In this document: piece by piece, positions 26,110 through 35,765 of the stretch
Layout: each line of letters begins with the position of its first letter
Position numbering within the stretch: position 1 is the first letter of the stretch
Origin: Pandoraea sp. PE-S2T-3
GTDB lineage: Bacteria; Pseudomonadota; Gammaproteobacteria; Burkholderiales; Burkholderiaceae
Direction of reading: 5' to 3'
Assembly: GCF_002179965.1 (NCBI RefSeq)
Contig: NZ_NGUQ01000006.1
Span: forward strand, 1-64,000
DNA length: 64,000 bases
The notes under the pieces: generated by a model
The model's database searches: none
What the model was told of the DNA's origin: nothing
Seen by the model: only the letters and a program-made list of their open reading frames with translations
Translations under genes and position numbers: made by a program

Positions 26110-27036
26110 ATGCAAACTCATGCCCTGCGTTACTTTCTCGAAGTGGCCCGCACCGGGTCGCTCAGCCGCGCGTCGGAGCGTCTGCACGTTGCGGTATCGG
26201 CACTGAGCCGACAGATTGCCAAGCTGGAGGAGGATCTGGGCACGCCGCTGTTCGAGCGACGCCCTCGCGGCATGGTGCTTAGCGAAGCGGGAGAAATGCT
26301 GGCCGATCATGCCCGGCGCGTTTTGCTCGATGCCGAGCGGGTGACATCGGAAATTCGGGGGCTGACGGAAGTCGGTCGCGCGACGATTCGCGTAGCAAGC
26401 GCGGAAGGCGTGGCGCGTGATTTCCTGCCGCAGGTTTTCGCGCGCTTTCGCGAGGCTTACCCGGGGGCGCACTTCCTGCTCGATGTCGTCTCACCGTTTG
26501 TGGCAACCGAACGCGTGCGCGATGGCGAGGCCGACATTGCGGTTTGTTTCAGCGTGGCCCCGGAAAAGGGCGTGCAGGTCGTTCACACGCAACCTGCGCC
26601 GATCTACGCGTTGATGGCGCGCGCGCATCCGTTGGCCAAGCGTCGCGACGTGGCGCTGGCTGACCTGCTGCCCTACCCGCTCGCGTTGTCGAATGCCGGC
26701 GTGACCATCCGGCAGATGTTCGATCTGTGTTGCACGCTCGAAGGGCTGTTGTTCGAACCCGTGTTTGTCAGCAACTACCACGCGGCGCTGCACAGCTTTG
26801 TGCGCTCAGGCAACGCCGTCACCCTCACCGGCTTGCTGACCGTACGCAGTCGCCTCGCGCCGGAAGGTCTGGTCGCCATTCCGATCCGCAACCCGGCATT
26901 GCATCAGCGCTCGCTGCAAGTGCAGACGATGGCCGGCCGTACACTGCCCGCGCCCGTCGAAGCGTTCCTCGGGTTGTTGATCGACGCCATCCGCGCGCCT
27001 GAGATTCTTGACCGGCCGCTCGCTGCTCGCGACTGA
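26110..27036 (+). CDS. LysR family transcriptional regulator
   Basis: A 308-residue LysR protein from ATG 26110 (an in-frame GTG at 26053 would extend it by 19 residues). The N-terminal winged helix-turn-helix is typical: MQTHALRYFLEVARTGSLSR, VAVSALSRQIAKLEEDLG and LFERRPRGM. A periplasmic-binding-like effector domain follows (RVASAEGVARDFLPQVFARF). It is divergent from the M20 peptidase/MFS operon and probably controls it and itself through the intergenic dyad. Confidence 0.9.
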   Translation: MQTHALRYFLEVARTGSLSRASERLHVAVSALSRQIAKLEEDLGTPLFERRPRGMVLSEAGEMLADHARRVLLDAERVTSEIRGLTEVGRATIRVASAEGVARDFLPQVFARFREAYPGAHFLLDVVSPFVATERVRDGEADIAVCFSVAPEKGVQVVHTQPAPIYALMARAHPLAKRRDVALADLLPYPLALSNAGVTIRQMFDLCCTLEGLLFEPVFVSNYHAALHSFVRSGNAVTLTGLLTVRSRLAPEGLVAIPIRNPALHQRSLQVQTMAGRTLPAPVEAFLGLLIDAIRAPEILDRPLAARD

Positions 27037-27097
27037 CGCGTTTCACGCTGTCGGTGTCGTCAGGGCCTTCGTACCGCTTGGTGACGGTCAGCGTCGC

Positions 27098-28558
27098 CTA
27101 GTTGGCGGGCGGTGGCGGCGTAGTGGCTGCGGCGGCGGCCTGTGCGGGCGTCACGTGTTCGTCGTTTGCGAGTTGTTCCCGATCGGTCAATTGCGCGAAG
27201 ATCCATGCCGAACAGCAGGTGATGAACCCGACGCAAGCAAACGTTGCGCGGAACGCTGGCAACGCACCAACGCCCGCGCTCTCGCCAAACGCCCCGGTGA
27301 ACGTCACCAGCAATGCGCCACCAACCGTCAGACCGAAGCTCATCGCCAACATCTGCACCAGCGAGAACAGGCTATTGCCACCGCTGGCATCGTCCGGATT
27401 CAAGTCCTTGAGCGTCAGCGTATTCATCGCGGTGAACTGAATCGAATTCACACCGCCGAGAATCCCCAACTGCACGATGAGTAGCGGCACCGGGTAGTGA
27501 GGCGTCACCAGCGCGAAACTCGCCATCACCACGCCCGCGAGGATCGTGTTCCAGACCAGCACCGAGCGGTAACCGTACCGCGTCACCAAGTGCGTCGCGA
27601 GGCTCTTGGCAAAGATGCCGGTGATCGTGATCGGCAACATCAGCAACCCCGCCTCGAATGCGGAATAGCCAAGACTGACCTGAAGCAGCAGCGGTACGAG
27701 GTAAGGCACCGCCGCAATGCCGATACGCGCAAACAAGTTGCCCAGCAGGCCAACGCTGAACGTGTGCACGCGGAACATTGCCAGCGAGAACAGCGGCTGC
27801 GGGGTGCGGTTGGCATAGAGCCCATAGGCGACGAAACCGGCAAACCCCACGACCAGCAACACGAGCATCAGCGCATGCGCGCCGGCCATGTCCGCGTGAC
27901 GATCGAGCGCCAGCGACGTGGCAATCATCCCAACAGAAAGCAGCAAATAGCCCTTGATGTCGAACCGGGTCTGATGTGGTGCCCTCGCATTGACGAGAAA
28001 GAAGTGCGCGGCAACGCAGCCGAGCACACCCACCGGGACATTGATGAGGAAGACCCAATGCCACGAGGCGACCTTGACCAGCCAGCCGCCAAGGGTCGGG
28101 CCGATCAACGGCCCGATCATGCCCGGCACGGCAACGAAGGCGAGCGCTTGCAGGTACTGTTCGCGCGGAAATGCGCGAAGCACCGCCAAACGCCCCACGG
28201 GCAATAACATCGCGCCGCCAAACCCCTGCACCACGCGCCAGAGGACGAGCGCGTCGAGCGTAGTCGAATAGGCGCACATCGCCGAACCGATGGAGAAAAT
28301 CGTCAGTGCGCTCGTGAAGACGATACGTGTGCCGAGCCGGTCGGCCAACCACCCCGAGAGCGGAATCGTTACAGCCATCGTCAGCGCGTAAGCAATGACG
28401 ACTGCCTGCATGTGCAGCGGCGACTGACCGAGATCGCGTGCCATGGCAGGCAAGGCCGTGTTGACGATCGTCGAGTCCAGCGTCTGCATGAAGAAGCCGA
28501 CAGACACGACGAGAAGCATCGCCTTTTGTCGCCAGACAGTGAGGGTGGGTTCGGTCAT
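27098..28558 (-). CDS. DHA2-type MFS drug exporter (EmrB/MdtD-like)
   Basis: A 486-residue transporter of the 14-helix DHA2 class. The opening helix is SVGFFMQTLDSTIVNTALPAMARDLG, followed by the WLADRLGTR loop motif and the antiporter motif C region GPLIGPTLGGWL. The C-terminus ends in an Ala/Thr/Pro-rich tail. It would expel lipophilic compounds using the proton gradient. It converges on the LysR gene and lies downstream of prpE behind a hairpin, so it is probably transcribed alone. Substrate unknown; no emrA-type partner is adjacent. Confidence 0.88.
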   Translation of the reverse strand: MTEPTLTVWRQKAMLLVVSVGFFMQTLDSTIVNTALPAMARDLGQSPLHMQAVVIAYALTMAVTIPLSGWLADRLGTRIVFTSALTIFSIGSAMCAYSTTLDALVLWRVVQGFGGAMLLPVGRLAVLRAFPREQYLQALAFVAVPGMIGPLIGPTLGGWLVKVASWHWVFLINVPVGVLGCVAAHFFLVNARAPHQTRFDIKGYLLLSVGMIATSLALDRHADMAGAHALMLVLLVVGFAGFVAYGLYANRTPQPLFSLAMFRVHTFSVGLLGNLFARIGIAAVPYLVPLLLQVSLGYSAFEAGLLMLPITITGIFAKSLATHLVTRYGYRSVLVWNTILAGVVMASFALVTPHYPVPLLIVQLGILGGVNSIQFTAMNTLTLKDLNPDDASGGNSLFSLVQMLAMSFGLTVGGALLVTFTGAFGESAGVGALPAFRATFACVGFITCCSAWIFAQLTDREQLANDEHVTPAQAAAAATTPPPPAN

Positions 28559-28710
28559 AGCGCTGCGTCATCGACGGAAATCACGGATCCGCGTATGTTC
28601 GCATACCCTCCATGAATGCAATCGCAATCTCGTCGATATCAACAAACCAAATGCCTTTTGCGATCGTCAGCGGCAAGGCGAGCCACGCATGTTGTGATCG
28701 CTTTTCCAAA

Positions 28711-28751
28711 GCACTGCGGCACAGTCCGAAAAATCGACTGTGCCGCAGTGC
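28711..28751 (-). terminator. Hairpin after prpE, probable terminator
   Basis: GCACTGCGGCACAGTC pairs perfectly over 16 bp with its complement at 28736-28751, with a 9-nt loop. It begins 16 bases after the prpE stop. Only a short T stretch follows on the minus strand, so termination may be incomplete. Confidence 0.6.
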
Positions 28752-28766
28752 CCCACAACCCGCCTG

Positions 28767-30668
28767 TCACTTCCCGCGCACGGCCTCGCGCACCTGTTCC
28801 AGCGCCGCCGGGTCTTCCAGCGTGATGAGATCGCCGGTCTCGCGGCCCTCGCAGATCGCCTGAATCGCGCGGCGCAACAGCTTGCCCGAACGTGTCTTGG
28901 GCAGCATCGACACGAAGAACACGCGCGCCGGACGTGCCACCGCGCCCAGTTGCTTGTCCACCGTCTTCATCACATCGCCCTCCAGCGCCATCCGCTGCTC
29001 GACCGTCTCGACCAACTCCGGCTGACGCAGCACGGCGAACGCGATGGCCACCTGCCCCTTGAGAGCGTCCTGTGCGCCGATCACCGCCACTTCCGCCACC
29101 GCCGGATGGCTCGCAATACTCTCCTCGATCTCCCGCGACCCCAACCGGTGCCCCGCCACATTGATCACGTCGTCCGTGCGCCCAAGGATGAAGTAATAGC
29201 CATCGTCGTCGCGCACGCCCCAGTCGAAGCTCGAATACAACTGGCGCCCGGGCACCGTCTGCCAGTAAGTCTTGACGAAGCGGGCGTCGTCGCCCCACAG
29301 CGTACTCATGCACCCCGGTGGCAACGGCCCCTCGATGGCGAGCACGCCCTTCTGATTCGGCCCGCAATCTTCGCCCGTCACCTCGTCAACCAGCTTCACG
29401 TCATAGCCATACACCGCCTTGCCCGGAGAGCCCAGCTTGCTCGGCAGTTCCTCAATACCGCGCGCCATCCCGAGAATCGGCCAGCCCGTCTCCGTCTGCC
29501 AATAGTTGTCGACCACCGGTTTGCCAACACCCTCCGTCAGCCACCGCGCCGTGGGCTCGTCCAGCGGCTCGCCCGCGAGGAAGATCAGCCGCAGCGATGA
29601 CAAGTCGTATTGCGTGAGATACGCAGGGTCCTGCTTCTTGAGCACGCGAATTGCCGTCGGTGCCGTGAACAGCTGCGTCACACGATATTTCTCGATGGTG
29701 CGCCACCAGATGCCACCGTCCGGACGAATCGGCGTGCCCTCGTACATCACCGTGGCAATGCCCGCGAGCAGCGGTGCGTACACGATGTAGCTGTGCCCGA
29801 CCACCCACCCGATGTCGGATGCGCAGAACATCGTGTCGCCCGGCTTCGCGCAGAAGATGTGCTGCATCGACGAGGCCAACGCCACCGCGTAGCCCCCCGT
29901 GTCGCGCTGCACACCCTTCGGCTTGCCCGTGGTCCCCGACGTGTAGAGCACGTACGACGGCTCGCTCGATTCGAGCCACTCGCAAGGCACTAACGCATCG
30001 AGATGCTGCTCGCGCAGGGCCGTGTAGTCGACGTCTCGCCCTTCCACACGATCCATCGGCACAAGACCACGGTCGATGAGCAGCACGCTGTCCGGCTTGC
30101 TTTGCGCGAGCGCGATCCCTTCATCGAGCAGCGGCTTGTAGGGCACAACCTTACCGTTGCGAGAGCCGGCATCCGCAGACACGATGACTTTCGGGCGCGC
30201 ATCGTCGATACGCGCGGCAAGATTCACCGACGCAAAGCCGCCGAACACCACCGAGTGAATCGCGCCGAGACGGGTGCATGCCAGCATCGCGAACAGCGCC
30301 TCGGGCACCATCGGCATGTAGATCAGCACGCGCTCCCCGCGCGTCACGCCCAGCGATTGCAACGACGCGGCCATGCGATTGACCTCGGCGGCCAGCGCGT
30401 CGTAGGTGTACACGCGCTCCTGCTCGGTTTCCGTCGACACCCAGATCAGCGCGTTTTGCGAGCCGCGCGACGGCAGGTGACGATCGACCGCGTTGTGACA
30501 AAGATTGGTGCGGCCGCCGACAAACCAGCGGGCAAACGGCGGCTTGTCGTAATCGAGCACCTTGGTGAAAGGCGTCTCCCAGTCGATCAGACGCGCTTGT
30601 TCCTCCCAGAACGCCTCGCGCGATTCGGGCGTCACCGAGCGGGCGTGAAACGACGCATACGAAGTCAT
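28767..30668 (-). CDS. prpE: Propionate-CoA ligase
   Basis: A 633-residue acyl-CoA synthetase matching PrpE in length and layout. The N-terminal ACS domain is SFHARSVTPESREAFWEEQA, the nucleotide-binding loop YTSGTTGKPKGVQRDTGG, the core motif SDIGWVVGHSYIVY and the catalytic lysine lies in KTRSGKLLRR near the C-terminus. It converts propionate, ATP and CoA to propionyl-CoA for the methylcitrate cycle. AAGGAG precedes the chosen ATG; an upstream in-frame ATG lacks such a site. No other prp genes are adjacent, so it appears as a stand-alone gene. Acetate or 3-hydroxypropionate activation is a minor alternative. Confidence 0.9.
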   Translation of the reverse strand: MTSYASFHARSVTPESREAFWEEQARLIDWETPFTKVLDYDKPPFARWFVGGRTNLCHNAVDRHLPSRGSQNALIWVSTETEQERVYTYDALAAEVNRMAASLQSLGVTRGERVLIYMPMVPEALFAMLACTRLGAIHSVVFGGFASVNLAARIDDARPKVIVSADAGSRNGKVVPYKPLLDEGIALAQSKPDSVLLIDRGLVPMDRVEGRDVDYTALREQHLDALVPCEWLESSEPSYVLYTSGTTGKPKGVQRDTGGYAVALASSMQHIFCAKPGDTMFCASDIGWVVGHSYIVYAPLLAGIATVMYEGTPIRPDGGIWWRTIEKYRVTQLFTAPTAIRVLKKQDPAYLTQYDLSSLRLIFLAGEPLDEPTARWLTEGVGKPVVDNYWQTETGWPILGMARGIEELPSKLGSPGKAVYGYDVKLVDEVTGEDCGPNQKGVLAIEGPLPPGCMSTLWGDDARFVKTYWQTVPGRQLYSSFDWGVRDDDGYYFILGRTDDVINVAGHRLGSREIEESIASHPAVAEVAVIGAQDALKGQVAIAFAVLRQPELVETVEQRMALEGDVMKTVDKQLGAVARPARVFFVSMLPKTRSGKLLRRAIQAICEGRETGDLITLEDPAALEQVREAVRGK

Positions 30669-30956
30669 GATGTCTCCTTGCATGTTTTGGTGGGCTCGCA
30701 CGCGTCGCAACCTGGCTGAATACGGCACAGGATTGGACGCCGCGCGGCGCCGGATCGAGCCGGCAATGTCGGTACACCAAGCGGGCATCGACAGCAAAGC
30801 GGGTATGGCATGGAATTCGTCGGACACCCTAGGATGCCTCACGTTCAGTGTGCGCGTTGACGCTTACGGAAGGCTTACCCCGGGGGTGGCTCGGGGCGCT
30901 GTAGAACCTAGGGATTACGCGGAGGCAACGACGAACGCCAGGCCGAAGCAGGTGCG

Positions 30957-32804
30957 TCAGCCCAGTACGGCTTCCGCCCCAAGATCGGCCTGCTGTGCCT
31001 GCCACATGCGGGCGTACAGGCCGCCGCGTGCGAGCAGCGCCGTGTGAGCGCCGACGTCGACGATATGCCCTTGATCCATCACGACGATCCGGCCGGCGCG
31101 ACAAATGGCCGCAAGTCGATGGGCCACGACCACGCATGTCGCGCCGGCACGTTCGTGCGCCAGACGGTTGAGGATGCGGGCTTCGGTGAGGGCGTCGAGC
31201 GCCGCGGTGGGCTCGTCGAGCAACAGCAATCGAGGGCGTCCCCACAAGGCGCGAGCGATGTTCACTCGCTGACGCTCCCCGCCGGATAGCCCCATGACGG
31301 ACGTCACGTCCGGCACCTCGGCGATGGCCATCACACGTGCCAATTCGTCGCGGATGGCCGCATCTTCGGGAGGCGTCGCGCTGAATAAGCCCGCGCGGTA
31401 CGCGACATTCTCGAACACGGACCGGTCGAACAACCGGCAGTCTTGCGTGACGAATCCGGTCACGCGACGCAGTGCTGTCGCAGCGGCACCATTGAGCGTA
31501 CGACCATCGATGCGGACCTGCCCCTGCATCGGCAACGTGAGCCCTGTCATCAGGCGCAACAGCGTGGATTTGCCAGCGCCCGACGGTCCGACGATTGCCA
31601 CGTATTCTCCGGCGCGAATGCTGAGGCTGACGCGCGCAACCACCGGCGGGCCGTCATGCAGCGTCACGCTGACCTGATCGAGTTCGATGCACGGGGCGCG
31701 CGGTGACGGCACGGCCAGAATCCCTGCCGCCTCGGCTACGCCGCCTTGTCCCGACTCTTTCGTCTCTTTCGCCTCTTTCGCTGCTTCCACACCTTCCACG
31801 TCGTCCGTCATCGGCCCGCTCGTGGCATCGCGAAGATGCTCATCGACACTGACCAGCGCTCTCGCCACTTGCGACACCAGCGCGCCCAGCATCGCCGCAG
31901 GTAGTGCGAATTGCAGCAGATAGGCGTTGATCTGCACCAGCGTGCCGACGGGTTCCGCGCCGCGCACGACATCGCGCACAGCGAGCAACGTCATGGCCGA
32001 CACGCCGAGCGCCATGATCGCCATCTGACACGCGCTCGTGACCTGCGCCGTGGTCGCCGTCGAGAGCGCCGCCACGTAACGCGTGCGCAGCCGTTGCGAC
32101 AGTCGGCTGATCTCTGCGGGTTCCTGTGCAAACGTCTTCACACATTCGAGTTGCGTCAGCGTATCGGCGAGCGCTCCCGTCGTGGCGCGAGAAATGTCGT
32201 TCGCCTGTGCTTCCCGGCGCGTCACGCGGGCGAGCGATGGGCGCAATGTCAGCCCATAGGCCACGACTGTCGCGCCCAGCAACACCCCGTAAATCACGCC
32301 GAAGTTGACCATCAGGATGATGCCCGTCGCCAGCACCTGCACCGCCAATGGCAGCAAACCGAACACCAGACCGGTCACGATGACGGGCAACGCCACCTCG
32401 ACGCGAAACAGGCAATCCAGCGTCTGCCCCGCATTCACCTCGCGTGCGCGATGCGCCGGCAGACCGACAAGCCGCGACAGATAACCCAGTGCCGTGCGCC
32501 GCCGCAGGTCTTCCATCGCGCGCTGAATCAACAGGTCTTTGCCACGCTCGCCAATGGCCGCTGCCGACCAGAGCACCACGTAGGCCGTCGCCAGCGGCAA
32601 CGCCAAACCGACTGCCCGCTCGCCCGTCAGCGCATCGACGGCAAGCCCGAGCACCCACGGCGCCACAAGCCGCAACGCCAGCATGAACGCCGCAGCCAGC
32701 GCCGCCATCACCACCCAGACACGATGACGCGATGTCTGCGTCTCGCGCGCCCAGAGCTTTCGCAGCACAAAACATAACGCCCGCCAGCCCGCTTGCCGCC
32801 TCAT
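30957..32804 (-). CDS. Lasso peptide exporter, ABC transporter permease/ATPase (McjD-like)
   Basis: A 615-residue half-transporter: five to six membrane helices in residues 28-310, then the nucleotide-binding domain with Walker A GPSGAGKS (406-413), signature LSGGERQRV (~502) and Walker B LLLLDEPTAALD. It acts as a homodimer in the inner membrane. Its ATG overlaps the cyclase stop (ATGA), tying it to the lasso operon, where this protein exports the mature peptide and gives self-immunity. A charged low-complexity linker (EAAKEAKETKESGQGG, ~340-355) joins the two domains and is unusual. There is no N-terminal peptidase domain. Confidence 0.92.
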   Translation of the reverse strand: MRRQAGWRALCFVLRKLWARETQTSRHRVWVVMAALAAAFMLALRLVAPWVLGLAVDALTGERAVGLALPLATAYVVLWSAAAIGERGKDLLIQRAMEDLRRRTALGYLSRLVGLPAHRAREVNAGQTLDCLFRVEVALPVIVTGLVFGLLPLAVQVLATGIILMVNFGVIYGVLLGATVVAYGLTLRPSLARVTRREAQANDISRATTGALADTLTQLECVKTFAQEPAEISRLSQRLRTRYVAALSTATTAQVTSACQMAIMALGVSAMTLLAVRDVVRGAEPVGTLVQINAYLLQFALPAAMLGALVSQVARALVSVDEHLRDATSGPMTDDVEGVEAAKEAKETKESGQGGVAEAAGILAVPSPRAPCIELDQVSVTLHDGPPVVARVSLSIRAGEYVAIVGPSGAGKSTLLRLMTGLTLPMQGQVRIDGRTLNGAAATALRRVTGFVTQDCRLFDRSVFENVAYRAGLFSATPPEDAAIRDELARVMAIAEVPDVTSVMGLSGGERQRVNIARALWGRPRLLLLDEPTAALDALTEARILNRLAHERAGATCVVVAHRLAAICRAGRIVVMDQGHIVDVGAHTALLARGGLYARMWQAQQADLGAEAVLG

Positions 32805-34558
32805 ACCGCGCCCACGCGCCAGCCGCGTACGAACATTTCGATCGCATAGAGTCTGCGGATCGTCGTCATCGATTCCAGATGATGGTGCGCCATGCGACCG
32901 ATCGCCCGTCGGCACGCATCGCGGTCAATCCAGCCCGACGCCGCGCAATAGCCATCGAGGCAGACCTCTTCGATATGCACCAGATTCGCCGCTGCACCCG
33001 CGCCGACCATGCCCGTCAACACCCCTTTGTCCCGCCGCCAGAGATTCGGCAATCCGCTCGCCAGATACGCTGCCCGGCGCAATGGCAGGCGATTATGGAT
33101 CGCGTTGAACAGGCGGTAGGTCGGCATCTTCAGCCCAGCCTCGACCATCGGTTGCGTCAGGAACGGAAACACCGTACCGGCCGCGGCGAGCGAGGGTTGC
33201 ACTTCCACGTCGCGCAGATTGCCAAGAATGCCGAGGATCTGCGCCCGCTTGCCGGGACGCACACGCAACGCCCAGCGCGACAGCCACGCCGACGCCAGTG
33301 GCTCGGTGCGCGGCGTATCGGCAATGCGGGCCGCCGGCGTGAGCAGCCCCGTCGTGAGCGCTGCGTCGGGATTCGCGTGACGCTGCCCAAGCTGCGCGAA
33401 CGCGCCCTGCGCTACCCACCACAGCGGCAAGCGCTGCATTACGGCCAGATCGCGCCACGCACTGAACGCCCGGCGCCATTGACCATCGGCAACAGCATCG
33501 AGAAACGCCCCATTGGGCGGCGGCGCGAGAAAGATGGCATCGCCACCGTGCCCGTTCACCAGCCGATGGCCACTGTAGGTGCTCAGCCGCTCACGCACGG
33601 CATCGAGTTGCGCCAGCATGCACAGATGCAATGCCGGGCGCGCGAGACGCGGAATCGCCGACGACGGCGACGGCGAGAAGGCTGCGCAGTCGATATCCAG
33701 CCGTTCGAAGGCCATGCGCACGTGGCGCGCGACGCTACCGGCATGATGCGACTCGTCGCTCGATGGCGATGACGGATCGCGATGATTGATCGCCGTGCAG
33801 GTGTCCGCCCGCCCTGACTCGGCCAATGCGAGCGCGAGCGACGTCGACTCCACACCACCCGAGAGTTCGAGCACCGCAGGCCGGTCACCGACACTACGCT
33901 CCACCGAACGTCGCAATAGCCGCAACAGCCCCCCCCCCGAGGCCACGTTCTGCGCTTCCTGATCGGCCATCCGCCAGTCAGGCCACCATACAACACGTGT
34001 CTGCGGCGCGCCGCGCTCCGGAATCCACAGCGCGTGACCCAACGGCAGACGCTCGACATCGTGGAGCGCACACTGCACGCCGCCCAGATCGCCATGCACG
34101 AGAAACGACTTCAGCGCGAGGCTATCGAAGGTGGGGTGATCGTCGACCAGTGCCGCCGGGTCGGCCGCCACATGTACGGCGCCGTCGCGGCAAAAACGGT
34201 AGTACGTCGGACACTGCCCGCAGGGGTCGCACAGCACCAGTGTCGTGCCACGCCAGCGGTCATGCACGATCACACGATAGTGTCCCCAGTAGCGCTCGAC
34301 AAAATGCTCGGGCGACTCCAGCGCCAACCGCGCCACGTCCATGCCCGGGGCGACCTCCCGGCCATCTTCCTTGAGAAACAAGGTGCCGCTGATGTACCAG
34401 GCCAGCAGTTCGCTCTGCCCGCTTGAATGCAGCCGTGTGCTGTCGGCATCGGGACGAATGCGTGCCACCGGTACGCCGTCCAGACCGCGCATCACCACAG
34501 CGTCGGGAAAGGGCTCGTGCCGCTCGGCAGGTCCCGGTCTCAGGCGGGCAAGTTTCAT
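32801..34558 (-). CDS. Lasso peptide cyclase, asparagine synthetase-like (McjC-like)
   Basis: A 585-residue asparagine-synthetase homologue. The N-terminal half resembles the glutaminase fold without a start Cys nucleophile (MKLARL...). The synthetase half has the PP-loop LELSGGVESTSLALAL (about 230-245) and a GHGGDAIFLAPP segment. In lasso biosynthesis it adenylates the acidic side chain of the core and forms the isopeptide ring with the N-terminal glycine. ATG at 34558 is chosen for the GGAG 6 bases upstream. It lies 73 bases after the B gene and overlaps the exporter gene. Confidence 0.92.
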   Translation of the reverse strand: MKLARLRPGPAERHEPFPDAVVMRGLDGVPVARIRPDADSTRLHSSGQSELLAWYISGTLFLKEDGREVAPGMDVARLALESPEHFVERYWGHYRVIVHDRWRGTTLVLCDPCGQCPTYYRFCRDGAVHVAADPAALVDDHPTFDSLALKSFLVHGDLGGVQCALHDVERLPLGHALWIPERGAPQTRVVWWPDWRMADQEAQNVASGGGLLRLLRRSVERSVGDRPAVLELSGGVESTSLALALAESGRADTCTAINHRDPSSPSSDESHHAGSVARHVRMAFERLDIDCAAFSPSPSSAIPRLARPALHLCMLAQLDAVRERLSTYSGHRLVNGHGGDAIFLAPPPNGAFLDAVADGQWRRAFSAWRDLAVMQRLPLWWVAQGAFAQLGQRHANPDAALTTGLLTPAARIADTPRTEPLASAWLSRWALRVRPGKRAQILGILGNLRDVEVQPSLAAAGTVFPFLTQPMVEAGLKMPTYRLFNAIHNRLPLRRAAYLASGLPNLWRRDKGVLTGMVGAGAAANLVHIEEVCLDGYCAASGWIDRDACRRAIGRMAHHHLESMTTIRRLYAIEMFVRGWRVGAV

Positions 34559-34631
34559 CAGTGGCTCCGTGCTTGGATGCTTGAATGTGTGAGGAATCCG
34601 ACGATCGACGCGGCTTCGACGCGGTCGCAAG

Positions 34632-35393
34632 TCAGACCGGTGTCTCGTAGATCACGGCGAGTTGCTCGCGCCGGCGCAGGTCATCGCCAATCACCCGCGC
34701 GTCGCTCTCCGCCCACGCGTGCGCATAGAAGGGCTGACGCTGTACGCCGATCACCAGACGCAGGCGCAAACCGTCGCGGGCGCACCAGGCGGTGAGCGCG
34801 GCGTACCACGGCAAACACGGCGAGCATTGCGGATACACCAACGCGGCGCTGTGCATGGCCGCCACGTACGGCAGGTAGTCCTGAGGCGCGCCGTACTGCG
34901 TTCGAACGCCGGACTGCGAGCGCACCACCATGTCGACCACGCCACGCATGCGGGCGCGCCGCGTCACGCGCTGGGCCTGCCAGAGCCAGTATCCCGCGCG
35001 CATCACGTCACGCACCCGCGACTCGCGAGCCACGTCGGCGGGCATGGCGAGCCATGCATCGAAGCCGAGTCGTGGCGACATATCGCGTTTCGCAATACGA
35101 GGGTCGGGGGTGGCGTGCGCACCGGGTGCAAGAATGCCCTGCGCGTCGAACATCGCCTGCGTGGCGAGCAGGACGTCAACGGGGATATCACCGTCACTGC
35201 GCCAGCCGATCAATCGACGCAACCCCTGCGAGTGCTGGTGGGAGAGATTGAAGTAGCGATCTTGCGAGAGCTTGAGCACCACGACGTGGCCGTCGATACC
35301 CGCGATGTGAACATCGGGTGCCAGATGGCGGAAAACCGGCGCGTCCGCACACGCGCCGGTTCCGATGTGTGTCGGGTCGGACACCTCAGGCAT
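34632..35393 (-). CDS. Lasso peptide leader peptidase, fused RRE/transglutaminase-like B protein (McjB-like)
   Basis: A 253-residue fused B protein of the proteobacterial type. Residues ~22-95 form the PqqD-like leader-recognition (RRE) domain ([24 protein letters not shown]). Residues ~125-253 are the cysteine-protease domain with the expected triad: Cys193 ([10 protein letters not shown]), His225 (PFYAHAWAE) and Asp near 237 (RVIGDD). It cleaves the leader from the precursor. Its ATG overlaps the precursor's last codons by 8 bases, indicating translational coupling. It acts with the cyclase as a complex in the cytoplasm. Confidence 0.93.
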
Positions 35394-35568
35394 GGCCCCC
35401 GGTCAACGGCGGCAACGTGGGAATGCAGATCGGCTTGAAGCACAGCGGCAGGAGCGTGATGCCTTCCGCGTCGTTGCCGAGCACGCCCCGCGTGGCATGC
35501 GTGGCATCCACGGAGGCCAGCGCTTCGAGTTCGGACACTTCTTTCGCAGTTGCCATTGCCTTATTCAT
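35386..35568 (-). CDS. Lasso peptide precursor, pandonodin-like
   Basis: A 60-residue precursor with AAGGAG 6 bases before its ATG. The leader is residues 1-27 and ends ATHATR, with Thr at the conserved -2 position. The predicted core is residues 28-60, 33 residues starting GVLGNDAEG: Gly1 and Glu8 can close an 8-residue macrolactam ring. Cys16 and Cys21 could form a disulfide in a long proline-rich C-terminal part ending TGGHA. These traits match pandonodin from Pandoraea norimbergensis as I remember it (33 residues, long tail, disulfide). It is the first gene of the A-B-C-D operon. A TATGAT element at 35616-35621 (minus) may be its -10 box, but no good -35 was found. Confidence 0.92.
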
Positions 35569-35694
35569 TTAGCACTCCTTAAGTCATGGGCGCGAACGGA
35601 ATCGTCCGCGTCTCCATCATAGGAAACGAGAGCCAGTGCATTTATGGGAATTTTCCGAAGGCAGGTGCGCGGAAGCGGTAGCCGATTACCGAGG

Positions 35695-35733
35695 GGAAAA
35701 ACAAAACGCCCGTGAGAGTGATCTCACGGGCGT
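35695..35733 (-). terminator. Rho-independent terminator of mltD
   Basis: ACGCCCGTGAGA pairs with TCTCACGGGCGT (12 bp, 4-nt loop); on the minus strand it is followed by TTTTGTTTTT. It starts 33 bases after the mltD stop and insulates the lasso operon from mltD readthrough. Confidence 0.88.
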
Positions 35734-35765
35734 CGGGTACTACGTTGTGCGGCGTCTGCGGCGTT

